Shown here one piece after another: positions 1 through 7,502 of a stretch of DNA of 64,000 bases (positions within the stretch are counted from its first letter, which is position 1; every line of letters starts with the position of its first letter). Origin of the DNA: Duganella levis. Its GTDB lineage: Bacteria > Pseudomonadota > Gammaproteobacteria > Burkholderiales > Burkholderiaceae_D. The position numbers and the translations under genes were made by a program. The notes beneath the pieces are model-generated. The model saw only the letters and a program-made list of their open reading frames with translations. It made no database searches and was not told the DNA's origin. The stretch covers positions 62,001 through 126,000 of the forward strand of contig NZ_WWCT01000001.1 in the NCBI RefSeq assembly GCF_009857605.1. The letters are read 5' to 3'.

Positions 1-1
1 T

Positions 2-205
2 GATGAGTACCAAGCCGGGATGGTGGGCTGGGAACGGGCGGGCGGCTATTGGATCACGCGGGTTCGGGTCACCCTGTTGCATTATCGTATGCTTTACGAT
101 CAGGTCGTAGCATGGTTGTACGAGCTGGGCAAGTGCTCGTTCGCGCCGAATTCGGCACTGCGCACGATATACCGGTGCGGTCAGGTTCATTCTGGTCTGT
201 TTTAA
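2..205 (+). CDS. Possible 3' end of an unrecognised gene entering from the left edge
   Basis: A reading frame is open from the first bases of the window to a TAA at 203-205, giving about 67 residues rich in Tyr, Trp and Arg. I recognise no domain. It could be the end of a gene that begins left of the window, a decayed fragment, or a chance frame in GC-rich DNA. An overlapping frame at 49-399 is equally unsupported. The rest of the stretch to 412 shows no gene, and the next gene on the minus strand ends at 413. Confidence 0.22.
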   Translation, partial: DEYQAGMVGWERAGGYWITRVRVTLLHYRMLYDQVVAWLYELGKCSFAPNSALRTIYRCGQVHSGLF

Positions 206-412
206 GTGACGTGTTCAGAGGCAGATCAGCACATCGGGACTGCTGCCGGTGGAACGGGCGGTCCTGCTCAAGCAAATTACACTGGGAAACGCTAAGTGCT
301 TCTGTGTATATCACGGCGCGGCTCAAGCTGCACAGCGAAGCCCGCGCCGGCCCTGAATGGCGTCTGAGGCTCGCGTATCAATACACGATGCCGCTCTAGC
401 GCCCGCGGGACG

Positions 413-1033
413 TCAGCGCGGGCGCAGCATGCGCAGGGTATTGACGACGGTGACCAGGTCGGAAATCGATTCGGCTCGCATCTTGCGCATCACGCTGGCC
501 CGGTGCAACTTGATGGTGTGCTCCACCGTCCCCAGCGCGGCGGCGATCTGCTTGTTCAGACGGCCCTGTACCACCAGCTCCATCACTTCCGTTTCGCGTT
601 TGGTCAGCAACGCCAGGCGCGATTCGATGTCGGCGACCACCGCGCGATCCTTCCGACGCTTGAAATTCAGCGTCAACGCCTGCTCGACAGCCGCCAACAG
701 CACGTCTGCGTCTACCGGCTTGGTGAGGAAATCCGACGCGCCCAGCTTCATTGCGGCGACGCTGTTGGCAACATCACCGTTTCCGGTGAGGAAAATGACC
801 GGCAGCAGCGAGCCTGCCTGCAGCAGATGCTGTTGCAGCTCGGAGCCCGGCATTTCCGGCATGGACAGGTCTAGCACCACGCAGCCAGACCGGTTCAGGT
901 CGGCGCAGGCAAGAAACGCTCTTGGCGACGCAAATGCCTGTACCTCGTGGCGCGAGCCGTAAAACAGCCGTTCGATCGAGCGCAGGATGAACTCATCGTC
1001 ATCGACCAGGAAAATACAATGGGGTTTAAACAT
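413..1033 (-). CDS. FixJ/NarL-type response regulator
   Basis: Two-component response regulator of 206 residues. The N-terminal receiver carries the acidic pocket (LVDDDE near residue 8), the phospho-acceptor Asp in VVLDLSMPEMPGS near residue 53 and a TKP lysine near residue 103. The C-terminal LuxR-type helix-turn-helix begins LTKRETEVMELV. That is the FixJ/TtrR layout: a cytoplasmic transcription factor switched by phosphorylation. I chose the ATG at 1033 because the receiver starts right there; an in-frame ATG 75 bases upstream would add a non-conserved tail lying inside the kinase gene. It overlaps the 3' end of the upstream kinase gene by 8 bases, so the two are almost certainly co-transcribed and form a cognate pair. 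The target genes cannot be told from the sequence. Confidence 0.93.
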   Translation of the reverse strand: MFKPHCIFLVDDDEFILRSIERLFYGSRHEVQAFASPRAFLACADLNRSGCVVLDLSMPEMPGSELQQHLLQAGSLLPVIFLTGNGDVANSVAAMKLGASDFLTKPVDADVLLAAVEQALTLNFKRRKDRAVVADIESRLALLTKRETEVMELVVQGRLNKQIAAALGTVEHTIKLHRASVMRKMRAESISDLVTVVNTLRMLRPR

Positions 1034-2957
1034 AATGGTCAAGAGGCAAGGTAAATTCCACGGTCGCGCCGCACGCCTGGTTGGACTTGGCGGTGATCTC
1101 GCCGCCATGGGCCGCCACGATCTTTCTGCAGATGTTCAGCCCCAGTCCCATGCCGCCTTCCTTTGTAGTGAAGAACGCCGAGAAGATCTCATCCTGGCAA
1201 TCGGTGGGGAAGCCGCAGCCGGTGTCGCTCACCGATAACAGCGCGTGACTGCCTCCCACGCTCCTGGCGGCCAAGGTAATGTTGCGCCGCTCCTCCGGCA
1301 AGTCCTTGACCGCATCGGTGGCGTTCATCACCAGGTTGACGATCACCTGCTGCAGCTGCACTGGGTCGCCGCGCACCTGCAGCCCGGCCTCGCATTCCTG
1401 CCGCAGGCGGATCTGGCGTCGCTTCAAGTCGTGCCTCAAAAGCTTGTGCACGGTCTGGAATTTCTCACACACAGCCACCCGTTCGACCGTGCGCTCGCCC
1501 GGCAGCAGCAGGCGCCGCACGTGAGTGATGATGCTGGTCGCCACTTTTGCCTGATGGGTAATGTCCAGCATGATCTCCAGGTGCCTGGCAGGATCGAAGC
1601 GCCGGTCTTTGATCATCCTTTCCGCCGCCTGGCTATTGTTCAGGATGGAGTTAAGCGGCTGGGCCAGTTCGTGCGTGAGCGTGCCTGTCATCTCTCCGGC
1701 CAACGTAATGCGGCCAAGGTGCAGCACTTTCAACTCATTCTCCCGCATGGCGGTGCGCCAGCTCTGCACTGAATGCGCGATCGAAAAACCCAGCGCAACC
1801 ACGGTGAACATGCTGGTCTCGGCCAGATAGTAATTCCGTTCCAGCAGCATCTGGCAAACACACGCCTTGTATAGGCTGAGCAGCTTGAACGTCAGCGCTA
1901 AGCCCATCGGCAAAAAAGCGATAAAGAAAAACATCGCGTCCACATTGCGACGAATGCACAACTTGATTCCGATGACCACCAACAGCATGGTATTCATCAA
2001 AATCAGCGTCGAGCTGACCATGTAGGCCAGCGAATAGCCGATCAACAGCACCAGCGGTACCGACGCCAGCACCGCGCAGATGAGAACATCGTAAATTTTC
2101 AGAAGCACACCAGGCGCGCTGCCCGACAAGCGCAGGAAGCGCCGCGCAAAAAGATAAAAAACCGCTGCAGCGAGGGCGAAGAAAATCAGGACCAGCGCGT
2201 TGTTCACGGCTGTGTACGATCTCAGCATCAGCTCCGCGCTGACACCGTGGTACACCACGCTGGTGGCAGTGAATAGCAACAGGAACAGCGAGAACCACAA
2301 GTAGATCTTTTCCGTGGTGAGGCAATACAGGAAGAACGCACACACCCAAAACGCCAGCAGCGCGCCTAAATACATGCCCATCCATAGTTTGCGCTGCGAC
2401 TGCTGGACAAAAAACTGATCGGCCATCATCAAGGTCAGCGCGGTGGATTCCAGCACGCCGTCGTGGGAGGCCAGCCGTATATACAGCGTAAGCCGCTCAC
2501 CGGCCTGCAGTGTCAACGGCAGCGACAGCGTGTAATGGCGCTGATACCGGAAGTCGAAGGCGCGCCGGTCGCCGCTGAGGACAGTCTGCCTCACCCGGCC
2601 GCTGGCATCGACCACATGCCAGTCGACATAGTCCTGCAGCGCCGTGCGCATGTCCAGCACCACCTCTTTGGACTGCGCACCGGAATTGCTGAGTCCTAGT
2701 CGCAGCCACCAAGCGGACTTGGTGAAGCCGAAATGCGGCGAACGGCCGCTCACATAGCTCCAGCCGCCAGTGTTGCGTACTTCGGTCAGTCCCTGCGATC
2801 CGGAAGGGTCCGGCAACAACTCATAGCGCAGCACCAACCCGAGTTGCTCTTCCCGCGCCACGTCGTGGTCCACATTGCCCGCTCTCGCTTGATCGCACAT
2901 CAATAACATCAGCAACGCGGCCAGTAAGGCAGCGCCGCAAAAACGCAGCATGAGCAT
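1026..2957 (-). CDS. 7TMR-DISM sensor histidine kinase
   Basis: Membrane sensor kinase of 643 residues. A signal peptide (about 1-26) is followed by a periplasmic 7TMR-DISMED2-like ligand domain (about 30-180), a seven-helix 7TMR-DISM membrane region (about 190-395), a HisKA dimerisation domain with the phospho-accepting His in LTHELAQPL (about 430), and a HATPase with N box (NLVMNATDAV), DTGCGFP and GMGLGLN boxes. In this family extracellular ligands, often carbohydrates, are thought to bind the DISMED2 domain; the actual ligand is unknown. It phosphorylates, by inference, the FixJ-type regulator encoded immediately downstream with an 8-base overlap. Ten-box 'HELAQPLNSI' is typical of FixL/DctB-like kinases. 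Confidence 0.92.
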   Translation of the reverse strand: MLMLRFCGAALLAALLMLLMCDQARAGNVDHDVAREEQLGLVLRYELLPDPSGSQGLTEVRNTGGWSYVSGRSPHFGFTKSAWWLRLGLSNSGAQSKEVVLDMRTALQDYVDWHVVDASGRVRQTVLSGDRRAFDFRYQRHYTLSLPLTLQAGERLTLYIRLASHDGVLESTALTLMMADQFFVQQSQRKLWMGMYLGALLAFWVCAFFLYCLTTEKIYLWFSLFLLLFTATSVVYHGVSAELMLRSYTAVNNALVLIFFALAAAVFYLFARRFLRLSGSAPGVLLKIYDVLICAVLASVPLVLLIGYSLAYMVSSTLILMNTMLLVVIGIKLCIRRNVDAMFFFIAFLPMGLALTFKLLSLYKACVCQMLLERNYYLAETSMFTVVALGFSIAHSVQSWRTAMRENELKVLHLGRITLAGEMTGTLTHELAQPLNSILNNSQAAERMIKDRRFDPARHLEIMLDITHQAKVATSIITHVRRLLLPGERTVERVAVCEKFQTVHKLLRHDLKRRQIRLRQECEAGLQVRGDPVQLQQVIVNLVMNATDAVKDLPEERRNITLAARSVGGSHALLSVSDTGCGFPTDCQDEIFSAFFTTKEGGMGLGLNICRKIVAAHGGEITAKSNQACGATVEFTLPLDHYV

Positions 2958-3069
2958 TGGTAATTCCTGTCAACGAGGTGCGGCGATAGTACCGGCCGCA
3001 TGAACATAGATCAATAGAACCATGGTGTAGTAGTTCGCACCGGAATGCCCGCGTAAGCTGCCCCCACGA

Positions 3070-3083
3070 TTTCCAAATGGAAA
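3070..3083. promoter_or_regulatory. Short inverted repeat between divergent kinase and cyclase genes
   Basis: TTTCCA-AA-TGGAAA, two 6-base arms with a 2-base centre, sits 73 bases upstream of the diguanylate cyclase start and 113 bases upstream of the kinase start. The position suits an operator for a dimeric regulator. No known consensus is recognised. Confidence 0.35.
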
Positions 3084-3142
3084 TACCAACGATATTTTTT
3101 ACAATACTCAGTTCATGAGTGCACCAAAGAAAGGCGCCACGC

Positions 3143-4222
3143 ATGATCATCGCGCGCAGAATTCACGAGCTATCCGGCATCCTTGAACTTGATATCAGCG
3201 CCCAACCGCCGTACCAGCACGCGTTGCGGGAACTGAAAACACCCAGTCTGTCGTTGCAATGCATCGCGCTGGTCGGCCTGATCGCCGCCGAAGCTACGGC
3301 GCCCGACCTTGTGCCGGGTACACCGCTGCGTTTCTATCCGGCCTGCCTGATCGGTATCCTCGCCGGCTTGCTGATCAGCTACGCCAGCCGGAACCTGCGC
3401 GCACTGAACGTCGGCGGCTGCCTGACCATCGCCTCAGTGTGCGTCGGATTCCGCTTGATACTCGCGGCGTACGATCGCAGCGACTACTGGGCGCTGCCGC
3501 TCAGCGGATTGATTGCGACATCGGTTGCCGTGATTGTCAGCGGCCCGTTGATGTATGGCTTCATGATGGTGCTGGCCTGGCTGTTGCTGGACCTTGATCT
3601 GTCCGGGCCGGATGGCTGGTGGTCGACGCTATACATGGCGTCGGCGGTCGTGATCGGTCTAATGCTGAGTATTTTCCTGTTCCGCCTGCGCGTCTTCAAC
3701 CATTTGTGCACATTGCGATTGGTGCAGATGGCTTACAAGGACCATCTCACCGGCATCCCCAACCGGCGCTGGTTCATGGAGGCGGTCAACCTTGGGTTGA
3801 AAAACCAGCAGTTAAACGGCTACCTGCTGATGATCGATGTCGATGACTTTAAAAAGATCAACGATCAGGCAGGCCACGACGTCGGCGACGCCGTGCTGCA
3901 GAAAATTGCCGCCATCATTGCCGATACCGCGATCGGCCTGCCGCATTGCCGGCTCGGCGGCGAGGAGTTTGCCGTGGTGGTGCGCGGCGGTCTGGCGCAA
4001 GCGTCCCAGGTGGGCCAGTCCTTGCTGCGGGCGGTGAGCGGCGCCACGGTGGCCGAGCGACGCATGAGCATCAGCATTGGCGGCTGCCTGCTGCGCTCCG
4101 ACTCCCTGTCCGACACCATGCGCAGGGCCGATGAGGCACTGTACCAGGCCAAGCAGGCCGGCAAGAACCGCGTGGTGTTCAGCGACGCGTGCGCCGTCGA
4201 CATTCATTCCAACTTATTTTGA
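3143..4222 (+). CDS. Membrane diguanylate cyclase (GGDEF)
   Basis: Makes cyclic di-GMP from two GTP at the inner face of the membrane. The protein has 359 residues. The first half holds about five to six hydrophobic helices (residues about 35-195) like a MASE-type sensor. The second half is a GGDEF domain beginning DHLTGIPNRRWF, with the metal Asp in MIDVDDFKKIND and the active loop RLGGEEF, a catalytically competent GGEEF variant. The RxxD inhibitory site normally five residues upstream is not visible, so product inhibition may be absent. I chose ATG 3143 (GAAAGG upstream) over an in-frame GTG at 3119. The chemoreceptor gene follows 15 bases downstream, suggesting joint expression and a motility role. 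Confidence 0.93.
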   Translation: MIIARRIHELSGILELDISAQPPYQHALRELKTPSLSLQCIALVGLIAAEATAPDLVPGTPLRFYPACLIGILAGLLISYASRNLRALNVGGCLTIASVCVGFRLILAAYDRSDYWALPLSGLIATSVAVIVSGPLMYGFMMVLAWLLLDLDLSGPDGWWSTLYMASAVVIGLMLSIFLFRLRVFNHLCTLRLVQMAYKDHLTGIPNRRWFMEAVNLGLKNQQLNGYLLMIDVDDFKKINDQAGHDVGDAVLQKIAAIIADTAIGLPHCRLGGEEFAVVVRGGLAQASQVGQSLLRAVSGATVAERRMSISIGGCLLRSDSLSDTMRRADEALYQAKQAGKNRVVFSDACAVDIHSNLF

Positions 4223-4237
4223 AGAAAGCACTCAGCG

Positions 4238-5824
4238 ATGAAAATTCATACCGTCAAAGGCAAGCTGGCGTTGGCCTTTACCCTGCTAGCATGCATGGTG
4301 CTGCTGGTGGCCGCCATCGCGATAACATCGCTGCTGGATGCCAATGCGCGCTTCCACAGCTTCTTGGCCGAAAGCCACGCCCGCGCGGTACTGATGACCA
4401 AGCTGCGGGAAGCGGTCGATCGCCGCGCCATCAGCGCCCGCGACATGGTATTGCTCGACGACGCGGCAGAGATCCGCGATGCGGCCGAGCGGGTCGCTCA
4501 GTCGCATGACGCGGTGCAGTTCTTCCTGCGACAACTGGAGCAAAGCGCTCAGCAGTCGAGCGAAATCACTGAAACCGCCACGACCATGATCGCCCGCATC
4601 CAGGCGTTGGAGAGCCGCTACGGCCAGGTCGCCATGTCAATCGTCAAGCTTGCGCTGGCCGGTCAGCATGGCGAAGCCATCACCAAGCTGCGCCGCGAAT
4701 GTCAGCCGTTGCTGGCGCAGCTGGGCCAGGCCACCGCAGACTATGCAGAACATGCCGAGACCCGCGCCGCCAGCCGCGAGCGGGCCGGAACGGTAGCGTT
4801 CGCCCACCAGCGCAATCTGCTGGTGGCGGTCTGCCTGGCGGCATTCGGTTCGGCGGCTCTGGCCGGCGTTTGGATAGCGCGCACGCTGCAGCGCTCGCTG
4901 GGCAGCGAACCGGCGCAGTTGGGCGCGGCGGCGCGCCAGGTCGCGGACGGCGACTTGCGCAATATCGCCATTGAGCACGCCTCCACCGGCAGCGTGCTCG
5001 ATTCGCTGGCGGTAATGCAGCGGGCGCTGGCCACGGTAGTTGGCCAGGTACGGCAGGCCGCGCTGTCGGTCGCGTCGGGTGCAACGCAGATCGCCAGTGC
5101 CAACGCCCACCTTAGCGAACGTACCGAGGAGCAGGCCGGCAGCCTGGAGCAGACTGCCGCATCAATGGAGGAACTGACGGTTGCCATCAAGGGAACGGCT
5201 GTGGCCGCGCAAAAAGCCAATGTGCTGTCGATGTCGACATCGCAGGTGGCGCGCGACGGTGCAGCAGTGGTGGCCGGCGTGGTCGATACCATGGGCGCGA
5301 TCGACACCAGTGCGCAACACATCGCGCAGATCCTGACGACGATCGACGCCATCGCTTTCCAGACCAATATTCTGGCGCTGAACGCGGCGGTCGAGGCGGC
5401 GCGAGCCGGTGAGCAGGGCAAGGGGTTTGCCGTCGTTGCCAGCGAGGTGCGCACACTGGCCCAGCGCAGCGCCGCAGCGGCCAGGGAGATCAAGACGCTG
5501 ATCGACACGTCGCTGACGAATGTCGCGGCCGGTAGCAGATTGGTGGAACAGGCCGGCGCAAAGATGAAGGAGGTGGTCGCCAGCGTCGATCAGGTGGTTG
5601 ATGTCATCGAACAGATCAGCCTTTCTGCCGCCGAGCAGTGCCACGGTGTCGAACAGGTCAATCAAGTAGTCATGCAATTGGACCAGATGACCCAGGCCAA
5701 TGCCGCCATGGTGCAGCAAACGGCCGCGGCCGCAGCAGCGTTGGAGCATGAGGCCTGCCAAATGACCGGCCTAGTCGGCGCCTTCCGTCTGACGGACGAG
5801 CGCGTGCTGCGCCTGTCGGCCTAG
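4238..5824 (+). CDS. Methyl-accepting chemotaxis protein
   Basis: Transmembrane chemoreceptor of 528 residues. TM1 lies at about 8-30, a four-helix-bundle periplasmic domain at about 32-190, TM2 at about 191-212, HAMP to about 265, then a long coiled-coil signalling domain. The highly conserved hairpin tip that contacts CheA and CheW is present ([20 protein letters not shown]), followed by [18 protein letters not shown]. Flanking methylation helices are rich in E/Q/A. The ligand is not predictable. It starts 15 bases after the diguanylate cyclase. No CheW-binding pentapeptide (NWETF-like) is seen at the C terminus. Its stop codon overlaps the end of a decayed GH92 fragment on the other strand. 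Confidence 0.95.
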   Translation: MKIHTVKGKLALAFTLLACMVLLVAAIAITSLLDANARFHSFLAESHARAVLMTKLREAVDRRAISARDMVLLDDAAEIRDAAERVAQSHDAVQFFLRQLEQSAQQSSEITETATTMIARIQALESRYGQVAMSIVKLALAGQHGEAITKLRRECQPLLAQLGQATADYAEHAETRAASRERAGTVAFAHQRNLLVAVCLAAFGSAALAGVWIARTLQRSLGSEPAQLGAAARQVADGDLRNIAIEHASTGSVLDSLAVMQRALATVVGQVRQAALSVASGATQIASANAHLSERTEEQAGSLEQTAASMEELTVAIKGTAVAAQKANVLSMSTSQVARDGAAVVAGVVDTMGAIDTSAQHIAQILTTIDAIAFQTNILALNAAVEAARAGEQGKGFAVVASEVRTLAQRSAAAAREIKTLIDTSLTNVAAGSRLVEQAGAKMKEVVASVDQVVDVIEQISLSAAEQCHGVEQVNQVVMQLDQMTQANAAMVQQTAAAAAALEHEACQMTGLVGAFRLTDERVLRLSA

Positions 5825-5990
5825 TAGGCGGTATCGGTATAAGCACGGGAGTTAGAGCCCTTGCCCCTTTCCTGGTTCGGCTCTTTCGCCATGGCGACAG
5901 ATCACCGCCGGCGGTAATCTGCTCGTGGCGCAGGTATGTCTGCGCCAGCGGCTTGCCGTTCAACGTAGCGCTGGCGACGTGGTGAATGCG
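5821..5990 (-). pseudogene. Decayed C-terminal fragment of a GH92 alpha-mannosidase
   Basis: On the minus strand one frame reads ATLNGKPLAQTYLRHE then QITAGGDL (about 5970-5898), the signature C-terminal stretch of GH92 exo-alpha-mannosidases (LNGKPL, H-E-I-x-x-GG-L). The frame then breaks, and a second frame continues from 5892 with MAKEPNQERGKGSN to a TAG at 5821, again matching the family C terminus. Five bases separate the two parts where family members usually have nine, so a small deletion broke the frame. Everything upstream of about 5990 is replaced by unrelated DNA. Only about 55 of the usual 700 or more residues remain, so this is a relic without function. Confidence 0.7.
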
Positions 5991-5993
5991 CTG

Positions 5994-6155
5994 AGTTCCT
6001 GGCTAGCGAAGCTGATGGCAGGCGTCGGTTACAGCCTGGACTCGGCGTTGACCTTCGTGAAGGTGCTGAACTTTGGCGCGGTCATCGGCGTGGTCGGCGG
6101 CGACTGGCTGGCGAACCGCTTTCACATCAAGTATGTGCTGGTGGGAATGATCTGA
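5994..6155 (+). pseudogene. Fragment of an AAHS-family MFS transporter
   Basis: The frame reads SWLAKLMAGVGYSL followed by a hydrophobic helix with VLNFGAVIGVVGGDWLANRF and a TGA at 6153. This resembles TM7-TM8 of aromatic acid:H+ symporters of the PcaK/MhpT group (pattern WLPKLM-x-AGY, then LNxGAVIGxxGGGWLADRF). A full protein has about 440 residues; about 52 survive, with no start codon of its own. It abuts the GH92 relic on the opposite strand, so the junction near 5990 is a scar joining two unrelated genes. Confidence 0.6.
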
Positions 6156-6196
6156 TGTTTAACAATTACTTGCACTAACAGGCAGTGAAATACACC

Positions 6197-6225
6197 CAAG
6201 CCGTGATTTCACGGGCTTGATTGTT
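6197..6225 (+). terminator. Possible intrinsic terminator
   Basis: CAAGCC-GTGA-TT-TCAC-G-GGCTTG forms a hairpin with one bulged G, followed by ATTGTTATTT. The T tract is interrupted, so this is a weak candidate. It lies just after the MFS fragment and may be its original terminator. Confidence 0.4.
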
Positions 6226-6276
6226 ATTTCCCCTAGCGCTGTCTGACAACGATGAGCACGTTTAAGCGATGTTTTT

Positions 6277-6440
6277 TCATGGCATTCTTAATGGTATGAT
6301 CAGGTCTCCCGAGGTAGTTTTTTGCCCGCTCATCATCGCGTAGCCGACAACGGCGCTGCTGGGCGCCAGACACTCGATCAGGCGCGCCGCCCCCGAACTC
6401 GATACGCCGTCCAGCGCTACCCAGAGTACAGTCACCTTGA
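6277..6440 (-). pseudogene. Fragment of a zinc-type/enoyl-reductase MDR oxidoreductase
   Basis: The minus strand reads LWVALDGVSSSGAARLIECL then APSSAVVGYAMMSGQ and DLIIP to a TGA at 6277. The pattern (N/D-x-V-G-G-x-x-A-x-R-L-x-x-C-L-A-x-x-G-x-x-V-x-Y-G-x-M-S-G) is that of the nucleotide-binding half of medium-chain dehydrogenases such as 2-enoyl thioester reductases. About 55 residues remain of about 330. Key glycines are replaced by serine and valine, as expected of a decaying copy. Confidence 0.5.
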
Positions 6441-6556
6441 AAAGAGGCATAATCTCGAAGCGCCGCCGCCGACCGGCGTCACCATCAGCTGCTTCCCCAC
6501 AAAATCCGCCGCGCTTTTGCCCGCTGGAACCGGGCCGTCGCTATCCTCGACGAAGT

Positions 6557-6682
6557 TTAATGTGAGGTTGGCGCGCGCGTCGCTTGCGCCAGCCGGCGCG
6601 CGGCTTCCTTGGCGCTCATGCTTTCTTGATTCCAGTACTGGCGAATCACCTCCCAGATTGCCAAGGTGGTAGGCGAGTTTAT
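6557..6682 (-). pseudogene. Possible C-terminal fragment of a sugar ABC transporter substrate-binding protein
   Basis: The minus strand has an open stretch ending at a TAA at 6557 that reads AIWEVIRQYWNQE and then MSAKEAARRLAQATRAP. This resembles the C-terminal helices of periplasmic sugar-binding proteins (IWEVIxxYWNxExSAxEAAxRLxxA). No start or upstream domain remains. The match rests on about 35 residues, so the identification is tentative. A GH92 relic and a sugar-binding relic together would fit a lost glycan-use locus. Confidence 0.35.
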
Positions 6683-6951
6683 TCAAATGCGGGCGCAATT
6701 TAATGAGGCTGGCATAGCAGACTCCTATCTCCCCAACAAATGCGGCCTTCGTGGAGGCGCCATCGCCGGTTGTCTTTCAGCAGCAGACAAACCCGCTTCG
6801 TGCGATTCAAGGCCTGCGTGAAAGACTACTGTGGTAAGTGGAAAGGGCAACGGCGTACCTTCCGTGGTGGCGCCGAAAATAGCGCTGGAGCTATAATCTG
6901 AGACAACGTTCAATGCGCAGAACATCTCGACATCGCTTCCACCTAGCCTTT

Positions 6952-6975
6952 TTTTTGATGGTATTTTTGATGGTA
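6952..6975. repeat. Perfect tandem 12-bp repeat, TTTTTGATGGTA x2
   Basis: Two exact head-to-tail copies of TTTTTGATGGTA. Short direct repeats of this style close to tRNA genes are often integrase arm-binding sites of integrative elements; here no integrase remains nearby. The repeat is directly visible, the role is inference. Confidence 0.75.
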
Positions 6976-7060
6976 CTGCGCTGGCGGCCATGAATTATTG
7001 TGCATGAATTCAACAGCTTACCGGCCCCATTAATAATCGAGTGGGAGTGAGGGGTTCGCT

Positions 7061-7097
7061 ATAAGTCCATGATTTTAAAGTGAAATAGTGGACTTAT
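7061..7097. repeat. 9-bp perfect inverted repeat
   Basis: ATAAGTCCA and TGGACTTAT are exact inverted copies separated by 19 bases. The spacer is too long for a tight hairpin; it may be an operator or a recombination site. It lies between the tandem repeat and the tRNA remains. Confidence 0.5.
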
Positions 7098-7159
7098 TTA
7101 TGGGCGTCGCTTGAGTTATCAACGGCGTTCACGATTTAGATCAAGGCATTATTGACTTA

Positions 7160-7232
7160 GCGAGCGGTCTTTGGGCGGTTTTGCAGCGGCTGCAAAGCCG
7201 TCTAGGTCGGTTCGACTCTATCATCGCCTCCA
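7160..7232 (+). pseudogene. Decayed tRNA-Cys (GCA)
   Basis: The 3' half clearly derives from tRNA-Cys: anticodon-arm sequence GCAGCGGCTGCAAAGCCGT, TTCGACT T-loop and a GCC-TCCA end. The anticodon loop has lost one base (CTGCAAA shortened to TGCAAA), the T stem no longer pairs (GTCGG against CTATC) and the 5' acceptor and D arms are not recognisable. It should be non-functional. It stands 9 bases before a tRNA-Gly copy, the usual spacing of a tRNA cluster. The 5' boundary is approximate. Confidence 0.6.
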
Positions 7233-7241
7233 AAGCTCCAT

Positions 7242-7317
7242 GCGGGAGTGGCTCAGTTGGTAGAGCGTAACCTCGCCAAGGTAGAGTTCGAGAGGCCGAG
7301 ACTCTTCCCCCGCTCCA
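7242..7317 (+). tRNA. Degenerate tRNA-Gly (GCC)
   Basis: A 76-base tRNA-like sequence from GCGGGAG to a templated CCA, with D arm GCTC/GAGC, anticodon GCC in the loop TCGCCAA and a T stem GAGAG/CTCTT. Decay is visible: an A-C mismatch in the acceptor stem, an A-A mismatch in the anticodon stem and, most telling, the invariant T54-T55 of the T loop replaced by GC. A scanner may still call it a tRNA, but it is probably a pseudogene or very weak. A strong terminator follows. Confidence 0.6.
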
Positions 7318-7325
7318 AAATGTAG

Positions 7326-7352
7326 AAGGGCAGCCATGTGGCTGCCCTTTTT
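7326..7352 (+). terminator. Intrinsic terminator after the tRNA remains
   Basis: AAGGGCAGCC-ATGT-GGCTGCCCTT followed by TTT: a perfect 10-bp stem with a 4-base loop and a T tract. It lies 9 bases after the tRNA-Gly CCA and is fully intact although both tRNAs are decayed. Confidence 0.9.
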
Positions 7353-7502
7353 GCGGTTGAGGTCGGTAAGAACTGCCTGGGTCTGTTTTCGCCCCTAAGC
7401 CGACGTTCCATTGCTCATTTTACTGCCTCTGGCCAGTCCTGGCCGCTCACAGTCCATGGCGCACCCTATTGATGGGGTCTCCTGTGGCCCCGCTTGCCCT
7501 CG

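Larger units (their letters stand above)
6690..7141. other. Gene-free, AT-richer stretch
   Basis: I see no supportable gene here on either strand; an 88-codon minus-strand frame at 6725-6991 shows no recognisable domain. The stretch holds a tandem 12-bp repeat (6952-6975) and a 9-bp inverted repeat (7061-7097), and base composition drops relative to the flanking core genes. It separates the gene relics from the decayed tRNA pair. Confidence 0.5.

Noticed and set aside
6952..7097. Possible CRISPR or direct-repeat array
   Set aside because: Only two adjacent 12-bp units and one inverted repeat; there are no spacers and no cas genes in the window.
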